Positions 7,639 through 8,208 of a stretch of 8,208 nt of DNA are shown piece after piece. The DNA comes from Acidobacteriota bacterium (GTDB taxonomy: Bacteria > Acidobacteriota > UBA890 > WLXD01), in NCBI GenBank assembly GCA_022571615.1, contig JACZXM010000109.1, forward strand, positions 1 to 8,208, given 5' to 3'. The first letter of the stretch is position 1, and each line of letters begins with the position of its first letter. A program made the position numbers and the translations under genes. The notes beneath the pieces are model-generated. The model did no database searches, was not told the origin of the DNA, and was given only the letters and a program-made list of their open reading frames with translations.

Positions 7639-8208
7639 TTATCTCGCCGTTGTTTCCCAATTAAACTCGATATAGCTTATTTCTGCAAATCCTCTGTCAT
7701 TGGTATCTGTAGGATCGAGTGCGGCAAGCTGGATGAAAATGGTGATACCACTTCCCGCTGTATATGTCCCTGCAGATTCCGGTCCTGTGATATCTGCCCT
7801 TGCGAAGCCGTAGTTTGCACCACTTCCCGAGAGCCCTGTTCCTCCTGTCAGATCTATCTGTACATCAGCTGTGTCGTAGAAGTGCACATTAATAAAGTTC
7901 GCACCGATACCCGTCCCAACCTCCGCTCCACTTCCTGTGCGGTAACCCAGTGTTATAGGAGAAATCGGATCCCATCGGAGGAAGGTTTCGGGGATCATCA
8001 CGCGGGTCGAGATCCAGTAATCTTGCATAGTCGTCTGGGTAGACTCCCAATGGTAGTAGTTGTCGTAGACGCTATTGCCGATTGAGTGCGTTCCAGAGGC
8101 AGAGAGCTGTCCCACAAACGTTGTTCCACTCGAGAAGTAGATCGCTCCCGGATACTCCGGATAAAGCGTGATGCTGTGTCCACTGGAACTACCGTCGCTC
8201 CCTGAGAG
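7639..8208 (-). CDS. Surface-type beta-rich protein, C-terminal part (runs off right edge)
   Basis: The minus-strand frame is open from the right edge to a TAA at 7641-7639, giving 189 visible residues; the N-terminus is outside the window. A GTG at 8115 is in frame, but coding clearly continues upstream of it (LYPEYPGAIYFSSGTTF just before), so it is internal. The protein is rich in Ser, Thr, Gly, Tyr and Asp and poor in Lys and Cys, with alternating beta-type patterns: NSVYDNYYHWESTQ, MQDYWISTRVMIPETFLRWD, GANFINVHFYDTADVQIDL, ITIFIQLAALDPTDTNDRG and a closing AEISYIEFNW. No enzyme motif is visible. It looks like the last beta-sandwich domain of a secreted or cell-surface protein. The LYPEYPG and QDYWISTRVMIP stretches remind me of hypothetical proteins common in Patescibacteria, but I cannot confirm this. 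G+C is about 45-50%, unlike the left part. Confidence 0.75.
   Translation of the reverse strand, partial: LSGSDGSSSGHSITLYPEYPGAIYFSSGTTFVGQLSASGTHSIGNSVYDNYYHWESTQTTMQDYWISTRVMIPETFLRWDPISPITLGYRTGSGAEVGTGIGANFINVHFYDTADVQIDLTGGTGLSGSGANYGFARADITGPESAGTYTAGSGITIFIQLAALDPTDTNDRGFAEISYIEFNWETTAR

Overview
The window is two unrelated pieces of bacterial DNA joined near position 7280-7300. Positions 1 to about 7280 are GC-rich (local samples about 65-78% G+C) and tightly packed with genes. They look like the chromosome of an aerobic, heme-making Gram-negative bacterium. The ferrochelatase has four cysteines in a short internal insertion, a trait described for Myxococcus xanthus, and the glutamyl-tRNA reductase is divergent. 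A Myxococcota- or Acidobacteriota-like source is plausible, but the sequence alone does not settle it.

Layout of the main part: (1) on the minus strand, the N-terminal third of an exported amidohydrolase, running off the left edge; (2) a divergent GT4-family glycosyltransferase; (3) a K+ uptake pair, ktrB (channel subunit) and ktrA (RCK/NAD-binding gate), 9 bp apart; (4) a heme operon, hemH-hemA-hemC, in which hemA and hemC each start inside the stop codon of the gene before (ATGA overlaps). HemA makes glutamate-1-semialdehyde from Glu-tRNA, HemC assembles hydroxymethylbilane, and HemH inserts iron at the end of the pathway. The operon would be expected to continue, for example into hemD, but it is interrupted.

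At about codon 270 hemC stops resembling porphobilinogen deaminase and continues in frame into a small membrane-anchored protein of different composition (about 55% G+C). Beyond it lie an AT-rich gap with a strong, probably bidirectional terminator, then the C-terminal part of a minus-strand, Ser/Thr/Gly-rich surface-type protein (about 45-50% G+C) that runs off the right edge. Both right-hand proteins resemble small and surface proteins I associate with Patescibacteria (CPR). The simplest reading is a chimeric metagenome contig. A real insertion or rearrangement that destroyed hemC is the less likely alternative.

I found no RNA genes, CRISPR arrays, transposases or integrases. The strongest biological leads are the Cys4 ferrochelatase and the divergent GluTR. 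The most important warning is the hemC junction.
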